6,231 nt of DNA. It comes from Clostridia bacterium. Its GTDB lineage: Bacteria > Bacillota > Clostridia > Oscillospirales > CAG-272. Positions 1-6,231 of this stretch are shown here, piece after piece. Location: the NCBI GenBank assembly GCA_024404435.1, contig JAKSPW010000079.1, forward strand, positions 1 to 6,231, in the 5' to 3' direction. The notes beneath the pieces are model-generated. The model saw only the letters and a program-made list of their open reading frames with translations, did no database searches and had not been told where the DNA came from. Both the position numbers and the translations under genes were made by a program. Numbering within the stretch: position 1 is the first letter of the stretch; the number at the start of each line of letters is the position of its first letter.

Positions 1-2
1 TT

Positions 3-830
3 GAATGCTACACGGCACTCGGTATCATCCACGACCTGTTCAAGAGCGTGCCGGGCAGATTCAAGGACTATATCTCGACTCCGAAGCCGAACATGTATCA
101 GTCGCTTCATACGACCGTCATCGGACGCGACGGCATCCCGTTCGAGGTGCAGATCAGAACGAAGGAAATGCATCACGTCGCCGAATACGGTGTCGCGGCG
201 CATTGGAAATATAAGTCCGGTGAAAAGAGCAAGGATGACATCGACAAGAAGCTCGCGTGGGTCGCTAAGCTCATCGATGCCGAGGAAGGCGTCATCGACT
301 CCGACGAGTTCCTTCACACCCTGAAGATCGATATTTTCGCCGACGAGACCTTCGTGTTCACTCCCAAGGGGGACGTTATAGCACTCCCGCAGGGATCGAC
401 GATCATCGACTTCGCTTATGCTATCCACTCCGCGGTCGGCAACAAAATGGTCGGCGCGACCATCAACGGTATCATCGCTCCGATCGACAGGATTCCCGAG
501 ACCGGAGACATCGTTGAGATACTTACGTCTTCTTCATCCAAGGGACCGAGCCGAGACTGGCTGAAGATCGTCCGTACGGGTGAAGCGAGAAACAAGATCA
601 GGCAGTGGTTCAAGAAGGAAAAGAGAAGCGAAAACATCCAGGTCGGCAGAACCGAGCTCGACCGTGAATTCGCAAAGGTCAGCAGCAGACTTACCGAAGC
701 TCAGAAGAGCGAGATCATTGCGAATATCGCAAAGCGTATCGGCATGCAGGAGAGCGAAGACCTGCTCAACGCCATAGGCTACGGCGGTATCTCCGTATCA
801 AAGGTCTCTGCCAAGATGAAGGACGAGTAG
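3..830 (+). CDS. relA: Rel/SpoT-family (p)ppGpp synthetase/hydrolase, 5'-partial, ending at an in-frame TAG
   Basis: This is the middle of a long Rel enzyme, which makes and degrades the alarmone (p)ppGpp in the stringent response and docks on stalled ribosomes. The reading frame is already open at the left edge; the HD hydrolase domain and most of the synthetase lie upstream. Counting the codon at 3-5 as residue 1, the end of the synthetase domain is seen at 1-71: GRFKDYI (18-24), YQSLHTTVI (32-40), EVQIRT (48-53) and AAHWKYK (65-71). A TGS domain follows at about 110-173, with VFTPKGD and the VEILTS end, and then the helical domain ([16 protein letters not shown]). The frame then meets TAG at 828-830, before the conserved Cys-rich and ACT domains, which continue in the same frame downstream. 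If TAG is a true stop, the product lacks the C-terminal ribosome-contacting regulatory domains. The family assignment is very secure; whether the gene is intact is not. Confidence 0.93.
   Translation, partial: ECYTALGIIHDLFKSVPGRFKDYISTPKPNMYQSLHTTVIGRDGIPFEVQIRTKEMHHVAEYGVAAHWKYKSGEKSKDDIDKKLAWVAKLIDAEEGVIDSDEFLHTLKIDIFADETFVFTPKGDVIALPQGSTIIDFAYAIHSAVGNKMVGATINGIIAPIDRIPETGDIVEILTSSSSKGPSRDWLKIVRTGEARNKIRQWFKKEKRSENIQVGRTELDREFAKVSSRLTEAQKSEIIANIAKRIGMQESEDLLNAIGYGGISVSKVSAKMKDE
828..830 (+). other. In-frame TAG inside rel
   Basis: The sequence reads GAC GAG TAG GAG CGC. The frame is rel-coding on both sides: the helical domain before, then a charged linker, Cys-rich domain and ACT domain after, open to TGA at 1383-1385. 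An indel would have shifted the frame, so only a substitution, a recoded or read-through codon, or a base-call error fits. TAG is one base away from GAG (Glu), CAG (Gln) and AAG (Lys), all plausible in the surrounding Glu/Arg/Lys-rich linker. The four other stops visible in the window are all TGA. Confidence 0.9.
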
Positions 831-1385
831 GAGCGCCGCAACAAAGCCGAGGAAGAACAGCTCATCACCGATACCGATCAGGTAAAAACGACCTCCAAGG
901 GCAAGATCAGAGCGGCTGGCGGCATCATCGTCGACGGCGAATACGGCTGTTCGGTCAGATTCGCTCGCTGCTGCAATCCGCTTCCCGGCGACGAGGTGGT
1001 CGGTTTCATCACGAAGGGCTACGGCATCTCGATACACAAGAAGAACTGCCGCAACGTTCTTGCGAACTCCTCGAAGCCCGATTTCAAGGAAAGACTCGTT
1101 TCCGCCGAATGGGACGTTGCTTCCGTCAAGGACAGCAACGCGGGACTCTTCGAGGCTTCAATGGTCATTTTTGCCGAGAACCACATCGCTCTTCTCGCCG
1201 AGATCACGACGGCGCTTGCCGAAATGAAGGTCTCTCTGCTTTCCATCAATACGCAGAAGAGAACGGTCGGAGACATTCTTATAAATATCACGGTCGGCTG
1301 CAAGAACAGCGACCATTACAATTCGATAGTGTCAAGGCTCCGCAGCCTTGATCACGTTATCAGTATTACGAGAGGTGTTGGCTGA
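831..1385 (+). pseudogene. relA: C-terminal Cys-rich (RIS/zinc-finger) and ACT domains of rel, separated from the rest by TAG
   Basis: This is the continuation of rel in the same frame. A charged linker (ERRNKAEEEQ) leads to the conserved-cysteine domain: GEYGCSVRFARCCNPLPGD with Cys at fragment residues 316, 323 and 324, then IHKKNC with His345 and Cys349. The ACT domain follows at about 385-459, with FAENHIALLAEIT and DILINITV, ending in ITRGVG as is usual for Rel. These domains contact the ribosome and tRNA and regulate the catalytic half. No ATG, GTG or TTG lies in frame between 831 and the GTG at 996, and that GTG falls inside the Cys-rich domain. The piece therefore has no credible start of its own and would be made only by reading through the TAG. 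The good domain conservation argues against an old pseudogene. The label pseudogene is provisional; the gene may be functional through read-through, or the TAG may be a sequence error. Confidence 0.75.
1371..1377 (+). promoter_or_regulatory. Ribosome binding site of dtd
   Basis: AGAGGTG lies inside the last codons of rel, with 7 bases between it and the dtd ATG at 1385. Together with the TGATG overlap it supports this start, and it suggests that dtd can be translated both independently and by coupling to rel. Confidence 0.6.
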
Positions 1386-1849
1386 TGATAGCCGTATTAC
1401 AGCGCGTTCTTGAATCTAAAGTCGTCGTTGACGGCGAAACGGTCGGCGAGTGCGGGAGAGGGCTTCTGATACTCGTCGGCGTTGAAAAGGGCGACGAAAA
1501 GCTCGACGCGGAGCTTCTCAGCGAGAAGATCCTGAAGCTGAGAATATTCGAGGACGAAAACGAAAAAATGAATCTGTCCGTGACGGACGTCGGCCGCAGC
1601 GCTCTCGTTATTTCAAACTTCACGTTGCTTGCCGCATACAGAAAAGGCAACAGGCCGGATTACATGAATTCCGCGTCACCCGCAGACGCAAATGCCCTGT
1701 ACGAATACTTCCGTGACCTTATTGCAGAGAAGATACCGACGGGTTCGGGCATCTTCGGAGCAGACATGAAGGTTCACATGATCGGCGACGGTCCCGTCAC
1801 GATCCGGATGGACAGCCGTGTGCTGAAGCGTGAAAGACCGGAATTCTGA
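1385..1849 (+). CDS. dtd: D-aminoacyl-tRNA deacylase
   Basis: Dtd hydrolyses D-amino acids wrongly attached to tRNA (for example D-Tyr-tRNA), and also Gly-tRNA(Ala), in the cytoplasm; the active enzyme is a homodimer. The 154-residue product has about the usual family length. It starts MIAVLQRVLESKVVVDG, typical of the family N-terminus. The catalytic Ser-Gln-Phe-Thr motif appears as SNFTL at 77-81, so the usual Gln is Asn78. KGNRPDYMNSA (86-96), LYEYF (105-109), GIFGADMKV (122-130) and the Gly-cisPro motif in GDGPVTI (Gly136-Pro137) are all in place. The ATG overlaps the rel TGA by one base and has a Shine-Dalgarno sequence at 1371-1377. The rel-dtd order is common in Bacillota and supports the call. 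The Gln to Asn change is conservative and the rest is intact, so the enzyme is probably active; this is inference. Confidence 0.95.
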   Translation: MIAVLQRVLESKVVVDGETVGECGRGLLILVGVEKGDEKLDAELLSEKILKLRIFEDENEKMNLSVTDVGRSALVISNFTLLAAYRKGNRPDYMNSASPADANALYEYFRDLIAEKIPTGSGIFGADMKVHMIGDGPVTIRMDSRVLKRERPEF

Positions 1850-3345
1850 TGAAGCTTACAGTTGAAGGCAATATCAAGCCATATTACATGCAGATGCTCG
1901 CCATGCTCTGGTACCCCGGAGAGAAATTTCCCGAGGAAACATGTCCGGACGACGGAAAGGCCTGCCACGTCACCGTCTCGGAAAAAGAAGACGGCGTTTA
2001 CTCCGAAACCGTCGCCACAGACGGAGAAAAGACCGAAAAAGGCGAGTTTTTCTTAAAACGCGGTCGGGTTCCCGACGAGATGATCTTCAAGCTCGCCGCA
2101 GGAGGGTCGTTCCTTGAGGCGATGAGCGCTCTTACGGGATATATGCCTCCGTGGGGAATGCTTACGGGAGTCAGACCTGCCAACAGAGCGGAAAACCTTC
2201 ACACCAAGGGATATTCTCCCGATGAAGCGGTTCGTTTCTTTACCGACGTTTATAAAACTACGGAGATGAAGGCACGTCTCGCCGTCAGGACGTCTGAGGT
2301 GTCAAGAAGACTCGTCACTCCCGAAAGGCGGAGAGAATGCAGCGTCTATATCGGCATTCCGTTCTGCCCGACGAGATGTGCGTACTGCTCGTTCGTCTCC
2401 TATACTTCACCGAAGCTGCTTTCGATGATCCCCGACTATCTTTCATCTCTCGTCCTCGATATTGACCGGACGTTCACGATGATAAATAAGCTCGGCTTCA
2501 GAGTCGCTACCGTTTATATTGGCGGCGGAACGCCGACGGTCCTCGATGAAAGAGAGCTTGAAATCCTGCTCGATGCCATAACGAGGAACGTTTCGGGACT
2601 CGACGAGTTCACGCTCGAAGCGGGCAGACCGGATACGATAACCGAAGAAAAGCTCCGCATCGCAAAGAATCACGGAGTCACGAGGATCAGCGTCAACACG
2701 CAGACACTCGACGACGGAGTCCTGAAGGCTATCGGCAGGGCACATACCGCCGAAGATTTCTTCAAAGCCTATGAAATTGCCCGAAACTCCGGCATAAGAG
2801 ACGTGAACGTCGACCTTATCGCGGGACTTCCGGGTGATACGACGAAGAGCTTTTCTTCGTCCGTTGACCGCGTGATCTCGCTTTCGCCGACGAACGTCAC
2901 CGTGCATACGGTCAGCGTCAAAAAATCCTCCGAGCTGAAGACCGGTGGACACGACGTCTTCGACAGAGAGGGAAGAACGGCGCTCGAAAGCGTGGATTAT
3001 TCGCAGAGAGCACTGACTGACGCCGGATACGATCCGTACTACATGTACAGGCAAAAAAATACCGTCGGTAATCTTGAAAACGTAGGATATTCCGTCCCCG
3101 GACACGAGGGACTTTACAATATCTTCATGATGGATGAGATACATTCGATCTTTTCCTGCGGCGCGTCGTCCGTCACGAAGCTGATGGGCATCGATAAAAA
3201 CGGTATTCCGCAGATAAAACGTATGTTTGAGCATAAATATCCATATGAATATATGAGACAGCATACGGACGCGGAATATGAATCCGCACGGCTCGCAAGG
3301 GAAAAGGAAATATTCGATTTTTACAGCGAAAACAGGATAGTCTGA
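1849..3345 (+). CDS. hemZ: HemZ-type radical SAM protein (annotated coproporphyrinogen dehydrogenase)
   Basis: This 498-residue protein belongs to the HemN/HemW/HemZ radical SAM group and matches the HemZ branch in length and motifs. An N-terminal domain of about 160 residues contains PPWGMLTGVRP (100-110), typical of HemZ. The SAM core follows: YIGIPFCPTRCAYCSF with 4Fe-4S ligands Cys173, Cys177 and Cys180, the SAM-binding GGGTPT (225-230), EAGRPDTIT (257-265), VNTQT (282-286), GRAHT (296-300) and DLIAGLPGD (322-330). MYRQKN (399-404) and ENVGY (410-414) lie in the C-terminal part. The family name implies oxygen-independent conversion of coproporphyrinogen III to protoporphyrinogen IX. The HemN CxxxCxxCxC pattern lacks its last Cys here (CPTRCAYCSF), as in the heme chaperone HemW, so the catalytic role is unproven. 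The ATG overlaps the dtd TGA by one base and has no strong Shine-Dalgarno sequence, which points to translational coupling. No other heme gene is in view. Confidence 0.9.
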   Translation: MKLTVEGNIKPYYMQMLAMLWYPGEKFPEETCPDDGKACHVTVSEKEDGVYSETVATDGEKTEKGEFFLKRGRVPDEMIFKLAAGGSFLEAMSALTGYMPPWGMLTGVRPANRAENLHTKGYSPDEAVRFFTDVYKTTEMKARLAVRTSEVSRRLVTPERRRECSVYIGIPFCPTRCAYCSFVSYTSPKLLSMIPDYLSSLVLDIDRTFTMINKLGFRVATVYIGGGTPTVLDERELEILLDAITRNVSGLDEFTLEAGRPDTITEEKLRIAKNHGVTRISVNTQTLDDGVLKAIGRAHTAEDFFKAYEIARNSGIRDVNVDLIAGLPGDTTKSFSSSVDRVISLSPTNVTVHTVSVKKSSELKTGGHDVFDREGRTALESVDYSQRALTDAGYDPYYMYRQKNTVGNLENVGYSVPGHEGLYNIFMMDEIHSIFSCGASSVTKLMGIDKNGIPQIKRMFEHKYPYEYMRQHTDAEYESARLAREKEIFDFYSENRIV

Positions 3346-3352
3346 CGCATCC

Positions 3353-3360
3353 GGAAGGAG
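3353..3360 (+). promoter_or_regulatory. Ribosome binding site that fixes a TTG start
   Basis: GGAAGGAG lies in the 21-base gap after hemZ, 6 bases before the TTG at 3367. No ATG or GTG is nearby in frame, and the hemZ stop codon is in the same frame just upstream, so this strong site decides the rare start of the kinase gene. Confidence 0.8.
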
Positions 3361-3366
3361 CAATAT

Positions 3367-4281
3367 TTGAAATACTTGGACATTAATTTTTCAACCCCCG
3401 ACGAGGCACGTGATTTTATTCTCCGAACCGAGTCGGAATTTGAAGACAAACTGCGCCGATCTGTCAGAGAAGCACTCTCGATCGGCAACAGAATAATCAC
3501 TCTTGCGGGACCGACGTGCTCCGGCAAGACGACGACAGCCAATCTTCTCGACGAAGAGATCGAAAAGACGGGACATCAGTCCGTTGTGTTTTCGATCGAC
3601 GACTTCTATCTCGACAGCATCAGGGCGCGGACGCCGGAGGGCGAGGTACCGGACTTCGATTCCGTCAAAACGATCGACCTCGAATACATCGAGTCTTTCG
3701 TCCACGACCTGCTGACCGTCGGAAAGGTAAACGTCCCGAAGTTCAATTTCGTGACGGGAAGAAGAGAAGGATATACGGAATTCGCAGCACAGGAAAACGA
3801 TATTTTCGTTTTTGAAGGCATTCAGGCGATGTACCCCGAGATCTCCTCGATCCTCGGAGACGACTGCACACGCATCTTCATCGCGGTCGGCAGTGACGTC
3901 TGCCTTAACGGCGTGGAATTCAATGCGAGCGACATTCGTTTCCTCAGACGGACGATCAGAGATTACAAGTTCAGGAACTCGACTCCCGAGTACACGCTGT
4001 TTTGTTGGGATCTCGTCAGAAAAAACGAGAAGGAAAACATTTTCCCGAACGCGATAAATCTTGACATTTTCATAGATTCGTTCCTGCCGTACGAGCTGTT
4101 CGCACTAAGCAGGACTGCATTCCCGCTGCTCGACGGAGTCGCTCCGAGCGATCCCCATTACGGCAGGGCAAGAAAGCTGGCAGATAAGCTGAAAGCAATA
4201 GAATGCGACGCTTTCGATCTGTCATTCATACCGGATAATTCAATGTTCCGTGAGTTTATCGGAAAGCGCATATCAGATTGA
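3367..4281 (+). CDS. P-loop nucleoside kinase, uridine kinase/phosphoribulokinase family, stand-alone kinase domain
   Basis: The 304-residue protein is a P-loop kinase of the uridine kinase/PRK superfamily and should phosphorylate a nucleoside or related hydroxyl compound with ATP or GTP. It has a Walker A GPTCSGKTT (48-56), the SIDDFY substrate/Mg motif (76-81), PDFDSV (95-100), PKFNF (124-128), FEGI (149-152) and the Arg-rich lid RRTIRDYKFRN (194-204). The C-terminus (PYELFALSRTAFPLLDGV, then FIPDNSMFREFIG at 287-299) closely resembles a clostridial nucleoside kinase that is usually about 550 residues long and carries an N-terminal threonyl-tRNA synthetase-like half. Only about 40 residues precede the P-loop here. 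The hemZ stop, in the same frame, allows at most seven more codons upstream, so the missing half is not an annotation error. The start is TTG with a strong Shine-Dalgarno sequence at 3353-3360. The substrate is unknown; calling it a true uridine kinase (udk) would go too far. Confidence 0.88.
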   Translation: MKYLDINFSTPDEARDFILRTESEFEDKLRRSVREALSIGNRIITLAGPTCSGKTTTANLLDEEIEKTGHQSVVFSIDDFYLDSIRARTPEGEVPDFDSVKTIDLEYIESFVHDLLTVGKVNVPKFNFVTGRREGYTEFAAQENDIFVFEGIQAMYPEISSILGDDCTRIFIAVGSDVCLNGVEFNASDIRFLRRTIRDYKFRNSTPEYTLFCWDLVRKNEKENIFPNAINLDIFIDSFLPYELFALSRTAFPLLDGVAPSDPHYGRARKLADKLKAIECDAFDLSFIPDNSMFREFIGKRISD

Positions 4282-4286
4282 GGTGA
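4281..4286 (+). promoter_or_regulatory. Ribosome binding site of the flippase gene
   Basis: AGGTGA begins on the last base of the kinase stop codon and lies 6 bases before the ATG at 4293. It supports that start and tight co-expression with the kinase. Confidence 0.75.
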
Positions 4287-4292
4287 GACCTT

Positions 4293-6231
4293 ATGGAAAA
4301 ATCAAAAACAAAAAAGAGCACTAAGCTGTTCTTCTCGGGCGTGTTGGTGCTGACTATATCAAATCTTATCATCAAGGTCATCGGTGTTCTTTTCAAGATC
4401 CCGATGAACCGACTCGTCGGCGACCAGGGCATGGGCTATTACAGCTCGGCGTATACGATATATACCTTCTTCTACATGGTATCAACGGCGGGCCTACCCG
4501 TGGCGATCTCTCTTCTCGTTTCCGAGAACAGAGCGAAGGGAAGACTGAAGCAGGTCAAAAAGGTCTTCAAGCTGTCGCTTCTCCTTTTCCTCATTATCGG
4601 CTTTGTAGGTGCCGCCATCATGATCCTCGGAGCACACGGATTCTCGGCGATGCTGAAGTCCGATCCGTCGTACTGGTGCATAGTCGCCGTTGCGCCGACA
4701 CTCTTCTTCATTTGCATATCAAGTGCTCTGCGCGGATACTTCCAGGGCTATCAGTTCATGGTGCCCGTTGCGATCTCTCAGCTCATTGAGGCGCTTTGCA
4801 AGCTCTTCCTCGGTATCGCGTTCGCAAGCTACGCGATCAGCAGATACGGAGCTGATAAGGCTCACGTCCACATAGTAGCCGGATATGCGGTCCTCGGTGT
4901 GACGATCGGTGCCGGACTCGGCATGGTCTTCCTGCTGTTCTCAAAGATGCTCTTCAAGAGCAATAAATACGATGCCGAATATCTCGAAGACAAATCCGAG
5001 GACGATTATACCGAGCCCTCCGGAAAGATCCTTAAAAACATAGCGCTGATAGCTCTCCCGATCACGATCAGCGCATCCGTCATGAGCCTTACGAACCTCA
5101 TCGACATGACGCTCATCCAGCGTCTGCTTCAGAGCTTCCGCGGAATGACGGAGGCTCAGGCTACGTCGGTATACGGCAACTATACGTCTCTCTGCGTGCC
5201 GATGTTCAACCTCCCGCCGTATCTCATCTATCCTATTTCTTATTCGATAGTTCCTCTTATCAAGACTGCAGTCTCTGCAGGTGACCGTGACAGAGCAAAT
5301 CTCGTCATGACGAGCTCGCTACGCGTCGCCGTCCTCATCGGTATCCCCTGCGGACTCGGAATGTCGGCACTTGCCGGACCTATCCTTCATATGTTCGGCT
5401 ACAGATACTGGTCTGTAGTCAGCGCGACACCGCTTCTCATGCTCCTTGCGCCGTCTACCTTCTTTATCTGCGTGCTTTCGGTTTCCAACGCCATACTGCA
5501 GGCTAACGGATACGAGCGCAAACCCGTTATCTCGATGCTCGTCGGTGCCGCTGTCAAGGTAGTCCCCAACATGATCCTCATCCGCGTGATCGGCATGGAA
5601 GGAACACCGATAAGCACGTTCCTCTGCTACCTCACCGCTACCGGACTCAACATCTACTTTGTCATCAAATACGTCGGACTCAAAATTAAGTTCACGAGCA
5701 TATTCGTGCGTCCTCTCATCGCGGGCGTGCTCTGCGCTCTTGTGGCTCTCGGAGTATGCAATTTCTCGTCGGGATACCTGTCAAACAGCATCAGATACGA
5801 GTATACCGACACCGCTGAAGGCTTCGTGATAGAAGGACCTTATAGGTCGTCATACCTGCATCACGCCGAATTCCTTGACGACGGGACCGCGACCGACACG
5901 AGGAGCGATCTTGTCGTTGAAAAATCGGAAAGCGGCGATGAACTGACGCTGAACGACAGTGACGGCAACACCTACAAGATCACTTACGAAGACGGAAAGA
6001 CTCTCGTCGACGGTATTCCGTTCGATGTAGTCGAGACCGAAAATCAGTATGGGTGGGAGTCGATCCTTTCTTCTGACACGAGTGCTCTGACCATCACGCT
6101 CTCTCCCGACGAAGAAGGCCTCACGGGTACCGTCGTCGAAGAGATGACCTATAAGATGGAAGACGGAAAACTATCCCTCACTTATCCCGAAAAGACAGGC
6201 TCCACGCTTAAGCTTTCATATAAGGAAACAA
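4293..6231 (+). CDS. SpoVB/MurJ-like lipid-linked polysaccharide flippase (MOP superfamily), 3'-partial, with a large extracytoplasmic insert
   Basis: 646 residues are visible and the frame is still open at the right edge. The N-terminus matches SpoVB-type flippases: a basic start, first helix (11-31), KIPMNRLVGDQGMGYYSSAY (35-54) and FFYMVSTAGLPVAISLLVSE (59-78). Such proteins move undecaprenyl-linked wall or polysaccharide precursors across the cytoplasmic membrane. Hydrophobic stretches give 13 likely helices: about 11-31, 50-72, 92-114, 127-147, 157-182, 193-218, 248-270, 297-322, 341-361, 378-402, 409-431, 437-461 and 473-491, with an acidic cytoplasmic linker at 222-246. From residue 492 on the chain is hydrophilic, without Cys and rich in Asp, Glu, Thr and Ser, for at least 155 residues; a family member normally ends near 520 after helix 14. 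The ATG has a Shine-Dalgarno sequence 6 bases upstream and follows the kinase by 11 bases. Which lipid-linked substrate it carries cannot be told from sequence. Alternative: a general polysaccharide exporter rather than the lipid II flippase. Confidence 0.9.
   Translation, partial: MEKSKTKKSTKLFFSGVLVLTISNLIIKVIGVLFKIPMNRLVGDQGMGYYSSAYTIYTFFYMVSTAGLPVAISLLVSENRAKGRLKQVKKVFKLSLLLFLIIGFVGAAIMILGAHGFSAMLKSDPSYWCIVAVAPTLFFICISSALRGYFQGYQFMVPVAISQLIEALCKLFLGIAFASYAISRYGADKAHVHIVAGYAVLGVTIGAGLGMVFLLFSKMLFKSNKYDAEYLEDKSEDDYTEPSGKILKNIALIALPITISASVMSLTNLIDMTLIQRLLQSFRGMTEAQATSVYGNYTSLCVPMFNLPPYLIYPISYSIVPLIKTAVSAGDRDRANLVMTSSLRVAVLIGIPCGLGMSALAGPILHMFGYRYWSVVSATPLLMLLAPSTFFICVLSVSNAILQANGYERKPVISMLVGAAVKVVPNMILIRVIGMEGTPISTFLCYLTATGLNIYFVIKYVGLKIKFTSIFVRPLIAGVLCALVALGVCNFSSGYLSNSIRYEYTDTAEGFVIEGPYRSSYLHHAEFLDDGTATDTRSDLVVEKSESGDELTLNDSDGNTYKITYEDGKTLVDGIPFDVVETENQYGWESILSSDTSALTITLSPDEEGLTGTVVEEMTYKMEDGKLSLTYPEKTGSTLKLSYKET
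5766..6231 (+). other. Region encoding the extra hydrophilic, beta-rich domain of the flippase
   Basis: This encodes residues 492-646, directly after predicted helix 13. With a cytoplasmic N-terminus and 13 helices before it, the domain should face outside the membrane. It alternates short polar and hydrophobic strands with Asp-Gly turns (LDDGT, DSDGNTYKI, YEDGKTLVDG, MEDGKLSLTYP), a pattern that suggests a small beta-barrel or beta-sandwich. A short motif occurs twice: TYKITYEDGKTL at 560-571 and TYKMEDGKLSL at 619-629. I do not recognise a named domain; a lipocalin-like fold is a guess. The end lies outside the window, and a final helix may follow there. Confidence 0.7.

Noticed and set aside
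1..324. An Arg/Ser-rich open frame starting at TTG 1, overlapping rel
   Set aside because: It is the shadow of the rel frame, with low-complexity composition and no domain.
831..930. An RNA hairpin after the TAG that could promote read-through (GCCGC near 834 with GCGGC near 912)
   Set aside because: Only about five base pairs separated by more than 70 bases; not distinguishable from chance by eye.
996..1385. A separate gene starting at GTG 996 for the Rel C-terminus
   Set aside because: The GTG falls inside the conserved Cys-rich domain, after its key Cys residues, and has no Shine-Dalgarno sequence at proper distance. It is only the first permitted start codon after the TAG.
2443..3363. 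A 306-codon open frame on the minus strand opposite hemZ
   Set aside because: It lies wholly over a strongly conserved hemZ coding region (apart from a few bases of the gap after it), shows no recognisable domain, and is explained by codon bias of the sense strand.
3343..3369. hemZ and the kinase gene as one fused gene read through TGA, since both are in the same frame
   Set aside because: A strong Shine-Dalgarno sequence lies between them, both products are complete family members at their ends, and the other visible stops are also TGA. Ordinary termination and restart explain it.
5264..5280. Repeated CTGCAG near ACTGCAGTCTCTGCAG in the flippase gene
   Set aside because: A short chance repeat inside well-conserved coding sequence, with no sign of a site or element.

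Overview
The window is a compact, single-direction stretch of a bacterial chromosome. The gene content suggests an anaerobic Bacillota, probably class Clostridia: one long Rel-type (p)ppGpp enzyme followed directly by dtd, a HemZ-type radical SAM protein, a clostridial-style nucleoside kinase domain and a SpoVB/MurJ-type flippase. This taxonomic call is inference from gene families and order; no rRNA or other taxonomic marker is present. Base composition is moderate, and codon use looks uniform along the window, with no obvious transferred segment.

Layout, all on the + strand: (1) the C-terminal part of rel, entering from the left edge and running to 1385, but with an in-frame TAG at 828-830; (2) dtd, 1385-1849; (3) hemZ, 1849-3345; (4) a stand-alone P-loop nucleoside kinase starting at TTG, 3367-4281; (5) a SpoVB-like flippase from 4293 off the right edge. 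The first three genes are joined by one-base stop/start overlaps (TGATG). The remaining gaps are 21 and 11 bases, each holding a Shine-Dalgarno sequence. No promoter, terminator, RNA gene, mobile element or CRISPR array is visible. The block is best read as part of one operon whose two ends lie outside the window.

The genes do not form one pathway. rel and dtd both deal with the state of tRNA and translation: stringent response and D-aminoacyl-tRNA proofreading. The radical SAM protein is tied by family to porphyrin metabolism, the kinase belongs to the uridine kinase superfamily, and the flippase is expected to move a lipid-linked envelope precursor.

Two points deserve a second look. First, rel is cut by an in-frame TAG between its helical domain and its Cys-rich and ACT domains. 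The frame and the domain conservation are intact on both sides, and every other stop in the window is TGA. Second, the flippase carries a large hydrophilic, beta-rich extracytoplasmic region of at least 155 residues after transmembrane helix 13, where the usual family member goes almost directly into its last helix. Smaller oddities are Asn for Gln in the SQFT motif of Dtd and a kinase that lacks the N-terminal ThrRS-like half usually fused to it.
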